64,000 nt of DNA from Thermohalobaculum sp039033215 (GTDB lineage: Bacteria > Pseudomonadota > Alphaproteobacteria > Rhodobacterales > Rhodobacteraceae). The position numbers were made by a program, and so were the translations under genes. The DNA is taken from contig JBCCDA010000002.1 of NCBI GenBank assembly GCA_039033215.1, positions 48,201-112,200 on the forward strand. Direction: 5' to 3'. The notes beneath the pieces are model-generated. The model made no database searches, was not told the origin of the DNA, and saw only the letters and a list, made by a program, of their open reading frames with translations. Positions 31,792-39,670 of this stretch are shown here, piece by piece (the stretch's first letter is position 1; every line of letters begins with the position of its first letter).

Positions 31792-33096
31792 TTATTCGGC
31801 TGCGACCCTGGCAGGGTTGTTCGGATGCCCGGTCCAGTCTCCGTGATCATCGCTGACGATCGCGCCCGTCCGCGGGTCGGTGGCGCCCGCAGGCAGGCGT
31901 TCCATCGTGATACAGGCCTCGACCGGGCAGACGTTCACACACAGGTTACATGCCACGCATTCTTCGTCGATGACGGTGAAGACCCGGTCCTCAGACATGG
32001 CAATCGCCTGGTGCGAGGTATCCTCGCAGGCCGCAAAGCAGCGCCCGCACTTGATACAACTGTCCTGGTTGATCCGTGCCTTGGTGACGTAGTTGAGGTT
32101 GAGGTACTGCCAGTCGGTGACGTTCGGGGTCGCGCGTCCGATGATGGCCGAGAGGTCGGTGTGGCCGTTGTCCTCCATCCACATCTCCAGCCCCGCGGTC
32201 AGCTCCTTGATGATGCCGAACCCGTAGGTCATGGCCGCTGTGCAGACCTGAACGTTCCCGGCGCCGAGGGCCATGAACTCCGCCGCATCGCGCCAGGTCG
32301 TGACGCCCCCGATGCCCGAGATGGGCAAGCCCCGGGTCTCGGAATCGCGAGCGATATCGGCCACCATGTTGAGCGCGATGGGTTTGACAGCCGGGCCGCA
32401 GTAACCGCCGTGGCTACCCTTGCCGTCGATCATCGGCTCTGGGCTGAAGGTGTCTAGGTTGACCGAGGTGATCGACGAGACCGTGTTGATGAGGCTGACT
32501 GCATCGGCGCCGCCCTGGTGCGCGGCCCGCGCCGGGTAGCGGATATCGGTGATGTTGGGGGTGAGTTTCACGATCACGGGCATCCGGGTGCTCTGTTTGC
32601 ACCAGCGGGTGACCATCTCGATGTATTCGGGCACCTGACCGACGGCCGAGCCCATGCCGCGTTCCGACATCCCGTGCGGGCAGCCGAAGTTGAGCTCGAT
32701 CCCGTCGGCGCCCGTATCCTCGACCAGGGGCAGGATGGCCTTCCATGCCTCCTCCTCGCAGGGGACCATGAGGCTGACGACCATGGCGCGATCGGGCCAG
32801 TCGCGTTTCACCTGCTTGATCTCGCGGAGGTTCACCTCGAGCGGCCGGTCGGTGATAAGCTCGATGTTGTTGATGCCTAGCACACGGCGGTCCGCGCCAT
32901 AGATCACACCATACCTGGGGCCGTTGACGTTGACGACGGGCGGGCCGGCTTCGCCCAATGTCTTCCAGACGACCCCGCCCCAGCCCGCCTTGAAGGCACG
33001 CACGACGTTGTATTCCTTGTCCGTCGGCGGCGCCGAGGCCAGCCAGAACGGGTTGGGCGATTTGATGCCCACGAAGTCGTTGCGGATGTCAGCCAT
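31792..33096 (-). CDS. preA: NAD-dependent dihydropyrimidine dehydrogenase, subunit PreA
   Basis: PreA is the FMN and Fe-S subunit that reduces uracil/thymine to the dihydro forms, the first step of the pathway. The 434-aa protein has a DHOD-type barrel (NPFWLASAPPTDKEYNVVRAF, ELNFGCPHGMSERGMG, with the catalytic region SGIGGVTTWRDAAEFMALGA) and two C-terminal 4Fe-4S motifs, CIKCGRCFAAC (347-357) and CVACNLCVNVCPVEAC (380-395). Both clusters are complete. The ATG at 33096 follows GGGAGCTAACC. It works with PreT, encoded 1.7 kb upstream on the same strand, with three other genes in between. Confidence 0.94.
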   Translation of the reverse strand: MADIRNDFVGIKSPNPFWLASAPPTDKEYNVVRAFKAGWGGVVWKTLGEAGPPVVNVNGPRYGVIYGADRRVLGINNIELITDRPLEVNLREIKQVKRDWPDRAMVVSLMVPCEEEAWKAILPLVEDTGADGIELNFGCPHGMSERGMGSAVGQVPEYIEMVTRWCKQSTRMPVIVKLTPNITDIRYPARAAHQGGADAVSLINTVSSITSVNLDTFSPEPMIDGKGSHGGYCGPAVKPIALNMVADIARDSETRGLPISGIGGVTTWRDAAEFMALGAGNVQVCTAAMTYGFGIIKELTAGLEMWMEDNGHTDLSAIIGRATPNVTDWQYLNLNYVTKARINQDSCIKCGRCFAACEDTSHQAIAMSEDRVFTVIDEECVACNLCVNVCPVEACITMERLPAGATDPRTGAIVSDDHGDWTGHPNNPARVAAE

Positions 33097-33098
33097 GG

Positions 33099-33515
33099 TT
33101 AGCTCCCGTGTTCGAGTGGGCAGGTGGTTTTGCTCAGTTCCCAGATCTCCGACAGAGCCCTCCGACCTTCAGGCTCGATCGACCATTCTCGATGCCATAC
33201 ATCGCGGTCTGGCTCAGGCGTCGGAGGTGCATCAGCCCAACCCTTCTCGGCAAAGGATTCAAGGATCCGTTCGGTTCCGCTTCCGCTCCGAGCAAAGAGA
33301 GTCGTACCAGGCAGATCGAATCCACCTATTTGTCCAGCCTGGGTAATGAAGTCAGTGCTTGTTGCGCGAACAGCAAACATCTGACGCTCTTGGGCCGGCA
33401 TGCTGCAGAACTCACGCAAACCAAGTGTGACTTGCGGACTGGGTTCCGTGACGCACGCTGCGGTCGCCAAAAAAAGCGCGGAAAGTCCTGAGGCCTTTGT
33501 ACGTCTGGCGTGCAT
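33099..33515 (-). CDS. Predicted lipoprotein of unknown function
   Basis: A protein of 138 aa with a short lipoprotein-like signal (LSALFLATAAC, Cys about 21). The mature part has two more Cys and no recognised domain. The ATG at 33515 overlaps the preceding stop as TGATG, with GGAGG four bases upstream. It is less GC-rich than its neighbours. It lies only 2 bp from the start of preA, so it is in the same operon. Confidence 0.68.
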   Translation of the reverse strand: MHARRTKASGLSALFLATAACVTEPSPQVTLGLREFCSMPAQERQMFAVRATSTDFITQAGQIGGFDLPGTTLFARSGSGTERILESFAEKGWADAPPTPEPDRDVWHREWSIEPEGRRALSEIWELSKTTCPLEHGS

Positions 33516-33868
33516 CAAACCTCCAGCATCACGTCGAAGCCGCCGAAGATCATGCGCTTGCCGTCCATGGGGATGTCCTTGAAGGTCTCCTCCATGCGGG
33601 GGTCGGCCATGGCGGCTTCCATGCCCTTGTCACGGGCCTCCTTCGAGGGCCAGCGCATGAAGCCGGTAACCACCGTCTCGCCGTCCTCCAGCTTCACGGC
33701 CATCGGGAAGGACGTGAGTTCGCCGTCGGGCACGTCGGTTCCCCAGCATTCAGCGACGGCGAGCACGCCGTGTTCCTTGAACAGCGCTGAGATCTTGGTG
33801 GCGGACGCGATGTAGGCGTCTTTCTTGTCGTTTGGCACGGGGGCCACGAAGAACTCGATGTACGACAT
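33515..33868 (-). CDS. DUF1428 family protein
   Basis: The 117-aa protein begins MSYIEFFVAPVPNDKKDAYI and contains ECWGTDVPDGELTSFPMAVK and GFMRWPSKEARDKGMEAAMADPRM, all typical of DUF1428 (a ferredoxin-like alpha-beta barrel fold related to YbaA). The ATG at 33868 follows GAGGAGTTGGAA. The function of the family is unknown; it is a small cytoplasmic protein. It lies between a methyltransferase and a lipoprotein within the PreT-PreA operon. Confidence 0.88.
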   Translation of the reverse strand: MSYIEFFVAPVPNDKKDAYIASATKISALFKEHGVLAVAECWGTDVPDGELTSFPMAVKLEDGETVVTGFMRWPSKEARDKGMEAAMADPRMEETFKDIPMDGKRMIFGGFDVMLEV

Positions 33869-33881
33869 TTCCAACTCCTCC

Positions 33882-34715
33882 TCAGGGTTTGCGGAAGACC
33901 ATTTCCCAAGGGCCGACAGTCCCTTCGATGATCGCCTCGGCGATGTTGCCATATTTTTGCGGCGCCGTCGGGCCCATCAGCAGTTGCAGTCCGACGGGCG
34001 GCGGCCCGCCCCGTTTTTCAGTCGCTGCCATCACCTTCTTGAAGAAGGCGACGGCGTAGTCGCCACGATCCCGCTCGGCCTCCAGCGTGAGCCCCGCACC
34101 GGTGGCGGCATCGCGGTAGGCCTGCGGGTCCGTCACGAACGAATGGTCCGCGCTGCTCGCCCAGGGCACGGGGAAGCTGAGCTCACCGTCCCTTCGCAGC
34201 ATGATGTCGAAGAGCGCGAACTGCCCGCCCGGCGCCAAAACGCGCGCGACCTCGGCGAAGAGCGCGGGCTTGTCGCCGATGTTCATGCCCACGTGGATCA
34301 TGGTCGCGAGATCAAAGGCACCGTCGCCCACGGGCAGGTCCAGCGCGCTGCCCTGCAGGAAGACGGCGCTGCCCTGAAGGCCGACCATCTCGGTCAGTGC
34401 ATGGGCCGTGTCGACGAAGGCGGGGGTCAGGTCCACCCCGGTGACATGCGCCCCGTAGGCCTGGTGGATGAAGCGGGCCGTGCCCCCGATACCGCATCCG
34501 ATGTCCAGCACCCGGGTCTGCGCGGTAATCCCGAGCGGCGCCAACAGCTCCTCGGTCGCCTCCAGCCCGCCGGTGTGGAATTCGTCGACCCCCTTCAGAT
34601 CATCGGGCCGCGGGTGGTCGGCATCGGCGCCCGCCTGGACCAGGCCATTCCGGATGGCCGCCACGAGGTCCCCCGTCGTGTAGTGGGTCGAAACGGTATC
34701 TTCGAGCACAGTCAT
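33882..34715 (-). CDS. Class I SAM-dependent methyltransferase
   Basis: The 277-aa protein has the methyltransferase motifs VLDIGCGIGGTARFIHQAYG (motif I, about 70-89), VTGVDLTPAFVDTAHAL (motif II) and VLAPGGQFALFDIM (post-motif III). The layout resembles the sterol/MPBQ or sarcosine-type Methyltransf_11 group. The substrate is unknown. AAAGGGGG lies five bases before the ATG. It is the second gene of the preT operon. Confidence 0.88.
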   Translation of the reverse strand: MTVLEDTVSTHYTTGDLVAAIRNGLVQAGADADHPRPDDLKGVDEFHTGGLEATEELLAPLGITAQTRVLDIGCGIGGTARFIHQAYGAHVTGVDLTPAFVDTAHALTEMVGLQGSAVFLQGSALDLPVGDGAFDLATMIHVGMNIGDKPALFAEVARVLAPGGQFALFDIMLRRDGELSFPVPWASSADHSFVTDPQAYRDAATGAGLTLEAERDRGDYAVAFFKKVMAATEKRGGPPPVGLQLLMGPTAPQKYGNIAEAIIEGTVGPWEMVFRKP

Positions 34716-34751
34716 GGCATCCCCCTTTGTTCTGGATGCCCTAGCCTACCA

Positions 34752-36056
34752 TCAGCCGAGCGCGCGATGGATGGATTCCGCCGCGTCCCGCCCTTCAGCG
34801 ACCGCGGTAACGGTCAGGTCGTCCCCGCCCACCGCACAGTCACCCGCCGCCCAGACGCCGGGAAGCGAGGACCGGCCCTCGGCATCGACGGCGATCTTCT
34901 GGCCTTCCAGTGTCAGGTCGACGGGGTTGATGAGGGTCTGCCCGATCGCTTTCAGCACATGATCCGCCGGCAGATCGGTGGTCTCGTCGGTCGTCTCCAG
35001 CCCGGTGGGGCCGGGGCGCGTGTAGGCGAGGCGGATGCCCGTCACGGCGGTGTCGCCCAGGACGGCCACGGGGGTCAGATGCTCGCGGATTGTGACACCC
35101 TTGGCGGCGGCGAGTTCCTGCTCGAACTGGCTGGCAGGCATCTCGGCGCGGGTCCGGCGGTAGGCGATGGTGACCGTCTCGGCCCCCAGAAGCTTCGATT
35201 GCACGGCAGCGTCGATGGCAGTCATGCCGCCGCCGATGACAACGACGTTACGGCCAACGGGGATCGTCTCGGGCGCGTCCTGACGCACCCGGGCGATGAA
35301 CTCGACAGCGTCCTCGACACCGGGCAGACCCTCGCCGTCCGCGCGCAGGGCGTTCACGCCGCCCAGCCCCATGGCAAGAACCACGGCATCGTGGAAACCG
35401 GTGAGATCGAAGAGATCGAAGTCGCGGCCAAGTGCGGAGCCTGTATTGATCTCGATCCCGCCGATCGACAGCAACCAGTCAAGTTCAGCTTGTGCGAAGT
35501 CGTTGACGGTCTTGTAGGCGGCGATGCCGTATTCGTTGAGGCCACCCGCCTTGGTCCGCGTATCGTGGACGACGACGTCGTGGCCATACATCGCCAGGCG
35601 GTGCGCGGCGGCGAGCCCCGCGGGCCCGGCACCGACGATCCCGATGGTCTTGCCGGTATCGGACGCACGCGCAAAGGGCTGCTTGCCGGTCGCCATGACC
35701 GCATCGGTCGCATGGCGCTGGAGGCGGCCGATCTGCACGGGCTCATGCTCGGCGGCCTCACGGACGCAGGCCTCCTCGCACAGGGTCTCGGTCGGGCAGA
35801 CGCGGGCGCACATACCGCCGAGGATGTTCTGCTCGAGGATTGTCTTGCCCGCGGCGCGCGGCTGGCCCGCGGCGATCTGGCGGATGAAGAGCGGGATGTC
35901 GATGGCGGTCGGGCAGGCGGTCACGCACGGCGCATCATGGCAGAAATAGCACCGGTCGGCGGCGACCTGAGCCTCGTGCGCCGACAGGGGCGGGTGGAGA
36001 TCCGCGAAGTTCTCGGCCAGGGCATCAGGCGTCAGTCGACCGGCGGTGAGGGTCAT
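34752..36056 (-). CDS. preT: NAD-dependent dihydropyrimidine dehydrogenase, subunit PreT
   Basis: PreT is the FAD/NAD and Fe-S subunit that feeds electrons from NADH to PreA. The 434-aa protein has eight N-terminal Cys arranged for two 4Fe-4S clusters (C36, C39, C44, C48 and C83, C87, C93, C97), then two dinucleotide-binding folds, IGIVGAGPAGLAAA near 138-151 and NVVVIGGGMTAIDAA near 270, and a C-terminal GVWAAGDCAVGGDDLTV. This is the GltD-like architecture of PreT. GGAGG lies five bases before the ATG. It opens the operon that ends with preA. Confidence 0.93.
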   Translation of the reverse strand: MTLTAGRLTPDALAENFADLHPPLSAHEAQVAADRCYFCHDAPCVTACPTAIDIPLFIRQIAAGQPRAAGKTILEQNILGGMCARVCPTETLCEEACVREAAEHEPVQIGRLQRHATDAVMATGKQPFARASDTGKTIGIVGAGPAGLAAAHRLAMYGHDVVVHDTRTKAGGLNEYGIAAYKTVNDFAQAELDWLLSIGGIEINTGSALGRDFDLFDLTGFHDAVVLAMGLGGVNALRADGEGLPGVEDAVEFIARVRQDAPETIPVGRNVVVIGGGMTAIDAAVQSKLLGAETVTIAYRRTRAEMPASQFEQELAAAKGVTIREHLTPVAVLGDTAVTGIRLAYTRPGPTGLETTDETTDLPADHVLKAIGQTLINPVDLTLEGQKIAVDAEGRSSLPGVWAAGDCAVGGDDLTVTAVAEGRDAAESIHRALG

Positions 36057-36099
36057 CAGGGCCTCCGATGGTGTCAGTCCCTCAGAGAGTTCCCCAGAT

Positions 36100-36129
36100 T
36101 CGATTTTTTATCAATTGGAAAAATTTCGA
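36100..36129. promoter_or_regulatory. AT-rich imperfect palindrome upstream of preT
   Basis: A 30-bp dyad with outer arms TCGA...TCGA, inner T5/A5 tracts and a CAATTG centre lies 44 bp upstream of the preT start. It is much more AT-rich than the surroundings and may contain the promoter and operator of the preT-preA operon. It differs from the RutR-like site. Confidence 0.5.
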
Positions 36130-36136
36130 GTGTCGC

Positions 36137-36625
36137 TTAGTCGATCCACAACCCGCGGGTACGGTGCCAGTCTTCGATGGATTGCGTGGGGTAGCCATCG
36201 AAGGACAGGTCACCGGGGCGGATATCGGCCTGTACCCAGGGTGCCTTGGACCCCAGCATCAGGTGGACCCGTTGGGGTGGCACAGGCAGCGCGGTGTCGA
36301 TGGACGAGGCGAAAGGGTGGACCAGATCGGGCCACTGATCATCGTAGACCCACAGCATCGTTCCGCAGAGCCGGCAGAAATTGCGCTGGCAGGGGCCTTT
36401 GAAGCGCGCCGCGTCCTGCTCGATCATCGCCTGGAAGACGCGGATCTGGTCGCGCCCCGTCACGTCCAGCGTCGATGCCACGCCCATTAGATTGATGGCA
36501 AAACCTCCGGTCCCTGCCTTGCGGCAGATCGAGCAGTAACAAAGCTGGTAGGGATAGGGCGTGTGGCTATCGATCGAGAAACGGACGACGCCACATTTGC
36601 ACGATCCCTCCAGCCGCATCGGCAT
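36137..36625 (-). CDS. GFA family protein (CENP-V/GFA domain)
   Basis: The 162-aa protein belongs to the GFA family, originally named for glutathione-dependent formaldehyde-activating enzyme. The Zn-binding cysteines are present in SCKCG (8-12), CYCSICRK (29-36) and CRLCG (about 84-88). The C-terminal region HLMLGSKAPWVQA is also typical. The biochemical role of most family members is unproven. It lies 3 bp downstream of the LprI-like gene. A second GFA protein is encoded at 55510-55926. Confidence 0.88.
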   Translation of the reverse strand: MPMRLEGSCKCGVVRFSIDSHTPYPYQLCYCSICRKAGTGGFAINLMGVASTLDVTGRDQIRVFQAMIEQDAARFKGPCQRNFCRLCGTMLWVYDDQWPDLVHPFASSIDTALPVPPQRVHLMLGSKAPWVQADIRPGDLSFDGYPTQSIEDWHRTRGLWID

Positions 36626-36628
36626 GCG

Positions 36629-36994
36629 TCAGTTCACTTCGCCAAAGGCGCGCAGTTGCTCGGTGCGCTGGCGGGTGAGCTGTGCGAGGCAGCTATTGAC
36701 GACCAGGGGCTGCATCGAGCCACCTTCGTAGGCCAGCCCCTCGACTTCGCAGGCGAGATCACGGAACGGGATCCATGCGCGCTGTGCATCGCGCAGTTTG
36801 TCGGCCGCGTCGGGACCAAGCGTCTTTGCGTAAGCGCGCGCCAGCTTGTAGGCGAGGTTCAGATCTTCATCCGCCCCCTGAAACTCACGCTGAGCGCACT
36901 GATTCATTGCCAGCTGGGTGACCGGCTCCCGGCAATCGAGGGCGTATGCGGGTGCGCTGACAAGGGTGAGAGCGAGGACAAAGCGGCGAATCAT
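36629..36994 (-). CDS. LprI-like / DUF1311 secreted protein
   Basis: The 121-aa protein has a signal peptide (cleavage after about 19, APAYALDC) and the LprI (DUF1311) pattern: TQLAMNQCAQREFQGADEDLN, LRDAQRAWIPFRDLAC and a final NSCLAQLTRQRTEQL. The four Cys probably form two disulfides. Members of the family include lysozyme inhibitors, but many are uncharacterised. AAGGAG precedes the ATG. It forms a pair with the GFA gene. Confidence 0.85.
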   Translation of the reverse strand: MIRRFVLALTLVSAPAYALDCREPVTQLAMNQCAQREFQGADEDLNLAYKLARAYAKTLGPDAADKLRDAQRAWIPFRDLACEVEGLAYEGGSMQPLVVNSCLAQLTRQRTEQLRAFGEVN

Positions 36995-37092
36995 GACGGG
37001 TCTCCTTGAGGTGGGTGCGGCACGATGACCCGATCGACCTTAAGTTCCGGTCACAAGGAGCGCCCAGATCCCTGGACGCATTATCCAGTATC

Positions 37093-37494
37093 TCAGGCCG
37101 TCCGCTCGCGGTCGATCACGCGGGCGACAACCTTGCGGGCCGCTTCGATCCCCGCGAGGTTCGCGACCAGACGGGCGGGCGCGAAGCGAGTCGCGGCCAG
37201 CATTGCGGCGCCCTCAAGCACCAGTGCGCCGCCGCGCAAGCTGGTCAGGTGCGGTTCATCCCGCCGCCGCTGTAGATCATCCGCGATGAGCAGGGCATCT
37301 GCCGCGAGGGAGGCGACTGCCAGGGGGACGCGCACTGGCGGGGGTGCCGCGACCATGAGCACACGGGTGAGATTGCGACCCTTCTCGAGCGTCTGGCGAT
37401 TTCGGCCAATCCAACCCGGCGTGACGTCGTGGACGGGGGGCACGTCGGTGCCGTCCTCGAGGATCTCGCCTTCCAGCGTTTTCTGGTCGCCCAC
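37093..37494 (-). CDS. Protein of unknown function with C-terminal membrane segments
   Basis: A protein of about 133 aa. The start is taken at a GTG at 37494, five bases after GGAGG; the frame extends to another GTG at 37506. The N-terminal 45 residues are acidic and soluble. Two moderately hydrophobic stretches (about 58-75 and 88-118) could be membrane helices. It is not recognised. A perfect 14-bp palindrome lies 22 bp upstream. Confidence 0.6.
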   Translation of the reverse strand: MGDQKTLEGEILEDGTDVPPVHDVTPGWIGRNRQTLEKGRNLTRVLMVAAPPPVRVPLAVASLAADALLIADDLQRRRDEPHLTSLRGGALVLEGAAMLAATRFAPARLVANLAGIEAARKVVARVIDRERTA

Positions 37495-37515
37495 GGTAAC
37501 CTCCACAACCGCTTA

Positions 37516-37529
37516 ACCCCATATGGGGT
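37516..37529. promoter_or_regulatory. Perfect 14-bp palindrome
   Basis: ACCCCATATGGGGT lies just upstream of the 37093-37494 gene. Its position and symmetry suggest an operator for a dimeric regulator, possibly of the MerR/ArsR kind, but no regulator gene adjoins it. Confidence 0.4.
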
Positions 37530-37594
37530 GATCTGAACTGAAATGACAGTAGCGGAAGACCGGGGCGAGCGCGAGCGGTCCCCTACGGGCCCCG

Positions 37595-37640
37595 GCGAGG
37601 GCGCTGCCCTCGCGCTCCCGAGGTATTTTGGGCCAGATGA
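37595..37640. repeat. Dispersed intergenic palindromic repeat (Rhodobacteraceae type)
   Basis: An 8-bp perfect stem GCGAGGGC/GCCCTCGC with a 3-nt loop is followed by CGCTCCCGAGGTATTTTG and GGCCAGATGAAGG. I recognise near-identical text downstream of many genes in Roseobacter-group genomes, so this is probably one copy of a dispersed repeat family. Only one clear copy is seen in this window. Confidence 0.55.
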
Positions 37641-37660
37641 AGGGGGTCGCTTCGGTTGGC

Positions 37661-38665
37661 TCAATCCACGCGGATCAGCAGTTTACCGTTGTTGCGGCCT
37701 TCGTAGAGCATGGCGATGGCACCAGGTGCGGCCTCGGCACCGTCAAGGATGTGCTCGTTCACGGCCAGTTCGCCTGACCGCACCCAATCTGCGAGGTGGG
37801 TGACGGCCTCACCGTAGCGCGCCTTGTAGTCGAGCACCAAGAAACCCTGCATCCGCGCCCGCGCCACCATCAGCTGGCGGTGCACCCGGGGACCTTGCGG
37901 AATCGGGTCCCAATCGGTCAGGGCCGCCGTCCCGCAGATACAGATCCGCGCCCCCAGCGCCAGCTTGGTCATCACGGCGTCCGAGATCGGACCGCAGGTG
38001 TTGTCGAAGTAGCAGTTGACGCCATCCGGTGCTGCCTCGGCCAGGGCCGCAGCGACGTCCTGATCACGGTAGCGGATGACGGCGTCATAACCGAACTGCT
38101 CGGTGCAGAGCTTTGCCTTCTCCTCGGTGCTCGTGATGCCCACGGTCCGGCAGCCGAGGACCTTGGCGATCTGTCCAACGGCGGACCCGACCGCCCCCGC
38201 CGCGGTCGAGACGACGACCGTCTCGCCTTGCTTGGGCTGGCAAACTTCGGTCAGGCCAAAGTAGGCGGTGACACCGTTCAGACCCAGGACACCAAGCGCA
38301 AGCGAGGGCGAGAGGTCATGTTCAAGGACCCTGCGGTCGACATCCGAGCCGTCCGACACTGCAAAGCGCTGCCAGCCGAACATGCCGGAGACCATGTCGC
38401 CGACGGTGTAGTCGGCATGGTTGCTTTCCACCACCGTGCCCACGGCGAACGAGCGCATGGCGGCACCAATAGCGACCGGCGGCAGATAGTTGGGGGCGTC
38501 GTTTGCCCAGCCGCGCATTGCCGGATCAACCGACCAGAAGGCCATCTCGACCAGGAACTGACCGTCGCCGGGGCTTTCGGCTGGGACTTCCTCGACCGCG
38601 TAGTGTTCAGCCTGCGGCACGCCCTTGGGGCGGCTCGACAGGATCACGCGCCGGTTTGTTCGCAT
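37661..38665 (-). CDS. NADP-dependent MDR-family oxidoreductase (CurA/leukotriene B4 reductase-like)
   Basis: The 334-aa protein has the MDR layout without structural zinc: VDPAMRGWANDAPNYLPPVAIG near the N-terminus is typical of the leukotriene B4 12-hydroxydehydrogenase/CurA group, and the Rossmann part has VVVSTAAGAVGSAVGQIAKVLG followed by a GITST-type cofactor loop. Such enzymes reduce the double bond of alpha,beta-unsaturated carbonyls with NADPH. No strong ribosome-binding site is visible. It lies 30 bp downstream of the DUF1445 gene on the same strand. Confidence 0.9.
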   Translation of the reverse strand: MRTNRRVILSSRPKGVPQAEHYAVEEVPAESPGDGQFLVEMAFWSVDPAMRGWANDAPNYLPPVAIGAAMRSFAVGTVVESNHADYTVGDMVSGMFGWQRFAVSDGSDVDRRVLEHDLSPSLALGVLGLNGVTAYFGLTEVCQPKQGETVVVSTAAGAVGSAVGQIAKVLGCRTVGITSTEEKAKLCTEQFGYDAVIRYRDQDVAAALAEAAPDGVNCYFDNTCGPISDAVMTKLALGARICICGTAALTDWDPIPQGPRVHRQLMVARARMQGFLVLDYKARYGEAVTHLADWVRSGELAVNEHILDGAEAAPGAIAMLYEGRNNGKLLIRVD

Positions 38666-38695
38666 GGTTTTTCCAATCTGCTTTGGCCGGGTCGG

Positions 38696-39517
38696 TCAGA
38701 GGATGCGGCGCTCGAACGACGGCATACGGTCCTCGGGCGCATCCGTGACAAGCATCCGGCCAGGCGTATGGGTGATGCAAAGGGGCGGCTTCGACGCCCG
38801 AAGCACATTCTGAGGAGTCACTCCGCAGGCCCAGAAGACCGGGACATCGCCGGGCGCGAACTCGGCAGGTTCGCCCCAATCGGGAGTCCCGAGGTCGGCG
38901 ACACCGATCTTGGCCGGATCGCCAACGTGCACCGGCGCGCCGTGCGCATGATCGAAGCCGCCAGTTATCTCGATCGCCTTGTCGATCTGGGTCTCGGGGA
39001 TCGGGCGCATCGACACGACCATCGTGCCCTCGAACGGCCCGCGCTTCTCCAGCGGAATGTTCGTGCGCCACATGGGCACCGTGGTGTTGGTCTCGATGTG
39101 CTTCATCGCGATCCCGGCCTCGGCCAGCGCTCGCTCGAACGTGAATGAACAGCCAAGCGCAAAGGCCACCATGTCATCGGTCCAGAGATCGGAGATATCG
39201 TGCACCGCCCCGGCCAGTTCACCCTGGCGATAGACGTTATAGGACGGGACGTCCGTGCGGATATCGATATCGCCGAGCATCGACATGCGCGGATCGCCCC
39301 TGCGGTCGGACATGCCGACCAACGGGCATGGTTGGCTGTTCGCTTCGCAGAACGCGAGGAAGTCGTCCGCAAAGCTGCCTTGAAGGATCGCGAGGTTGGC
39401 CTGGAGCTTGCCCGGCCCGAAGCCTGCGGTTTGGCCGCGATAGGCCCCCGCCCGGATCTGCTCCCGGATTCCAACCACAGGTTGTTTGAGCAGCGAGTGA
39501 TAGTCGTTTGCGGTCAT
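38696..39517 (-). CDS. DUF1445 putative hydro-lyase
   Basis: The 273-aa protein matches the DUF1445 family (PF07286; related to D-glutamate cyclase): GYRGQTAGFGPGKLQANLAIL-like text (AYRGQTAGFGPGKLQANLA), LVGMSDRRGDPRMSMLGDIDIRTDVP, FALGCSFTFERALAEAG and DVPVFWACGVTPQNV. It starts at the ATG at 39517 behind GGAGGACACAAG. It is read divergently from the TRAP transporter, a frequent association for sugar-acid or amino-acid utilisation, but the substrate is unknown. Confidence 0.9.
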   Translation of the reverse strand: MTANDYHSLLKQPVVGIREQIRAGAYRGQTAGFGPGKLQANLAILQGSFADDFLAFCEANSQPCPLVGMSDRRGDPRMSMLGDIDIRTDVPSYNVYRQGELAGAVHDISDLWTDDMVAFALGCSFTFERALAEAGIAMKHIETNTTVPMWRTNIPLEKRGPFEGTMVVSMRPIPETQIDKAIEITGGFDHAHGAPVHVGDPAKIGVADLGTPDWGEPAEFAPGDVPVFWACGVTPQNVLRASKPPLCITHTPGRMLVTDAPEDRMPSFERRIL

Positions 39518-39544
39518 CTTGTGTCCTCCAGCTCCCAGAAACGT

Positions 39545-39589
39545 GCCCAAATTCGTTCGGTTTAACAATCCTATGCCCGATATTTGGGC
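39545..39589. promoter_or_regulatory. Inverted repeat in the DUF1445 / TRAP divergent promoter region
   Basis: GCCCAAAT (39545-39552) and ATTTGGGC (39582-39589) are perfect 8-bp inverted repeats 29 bp apart in the 153-bp region between divergent start codons. They could be half-sites for a looping or tandem-dimer regulator. No regulator gene adjoins. Confidence 0.35.
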
Positions 39590-39670
39590 TTTCCTTCCGC
39601 CTTGCCTCGGCTACTGTCCCACCTGCGAGGCGGGGTAAGCCCGTCCAAATAGACAGGGAAGGCTTAACAC

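Noticed and set aside
33825..36140. 771-codon open frame opposite the methyltransferase and preT
   Set aside because: Very long but antisense to two clearly recognised enzymes; its translation is low-complexity Gly/Arg/His text typical of high-GC shadows.
37796..39148. 450-codon open frame opposite the MDR and DUF1445 genes
   Set aside because: Antisense shadow spanning two well-defined genes.
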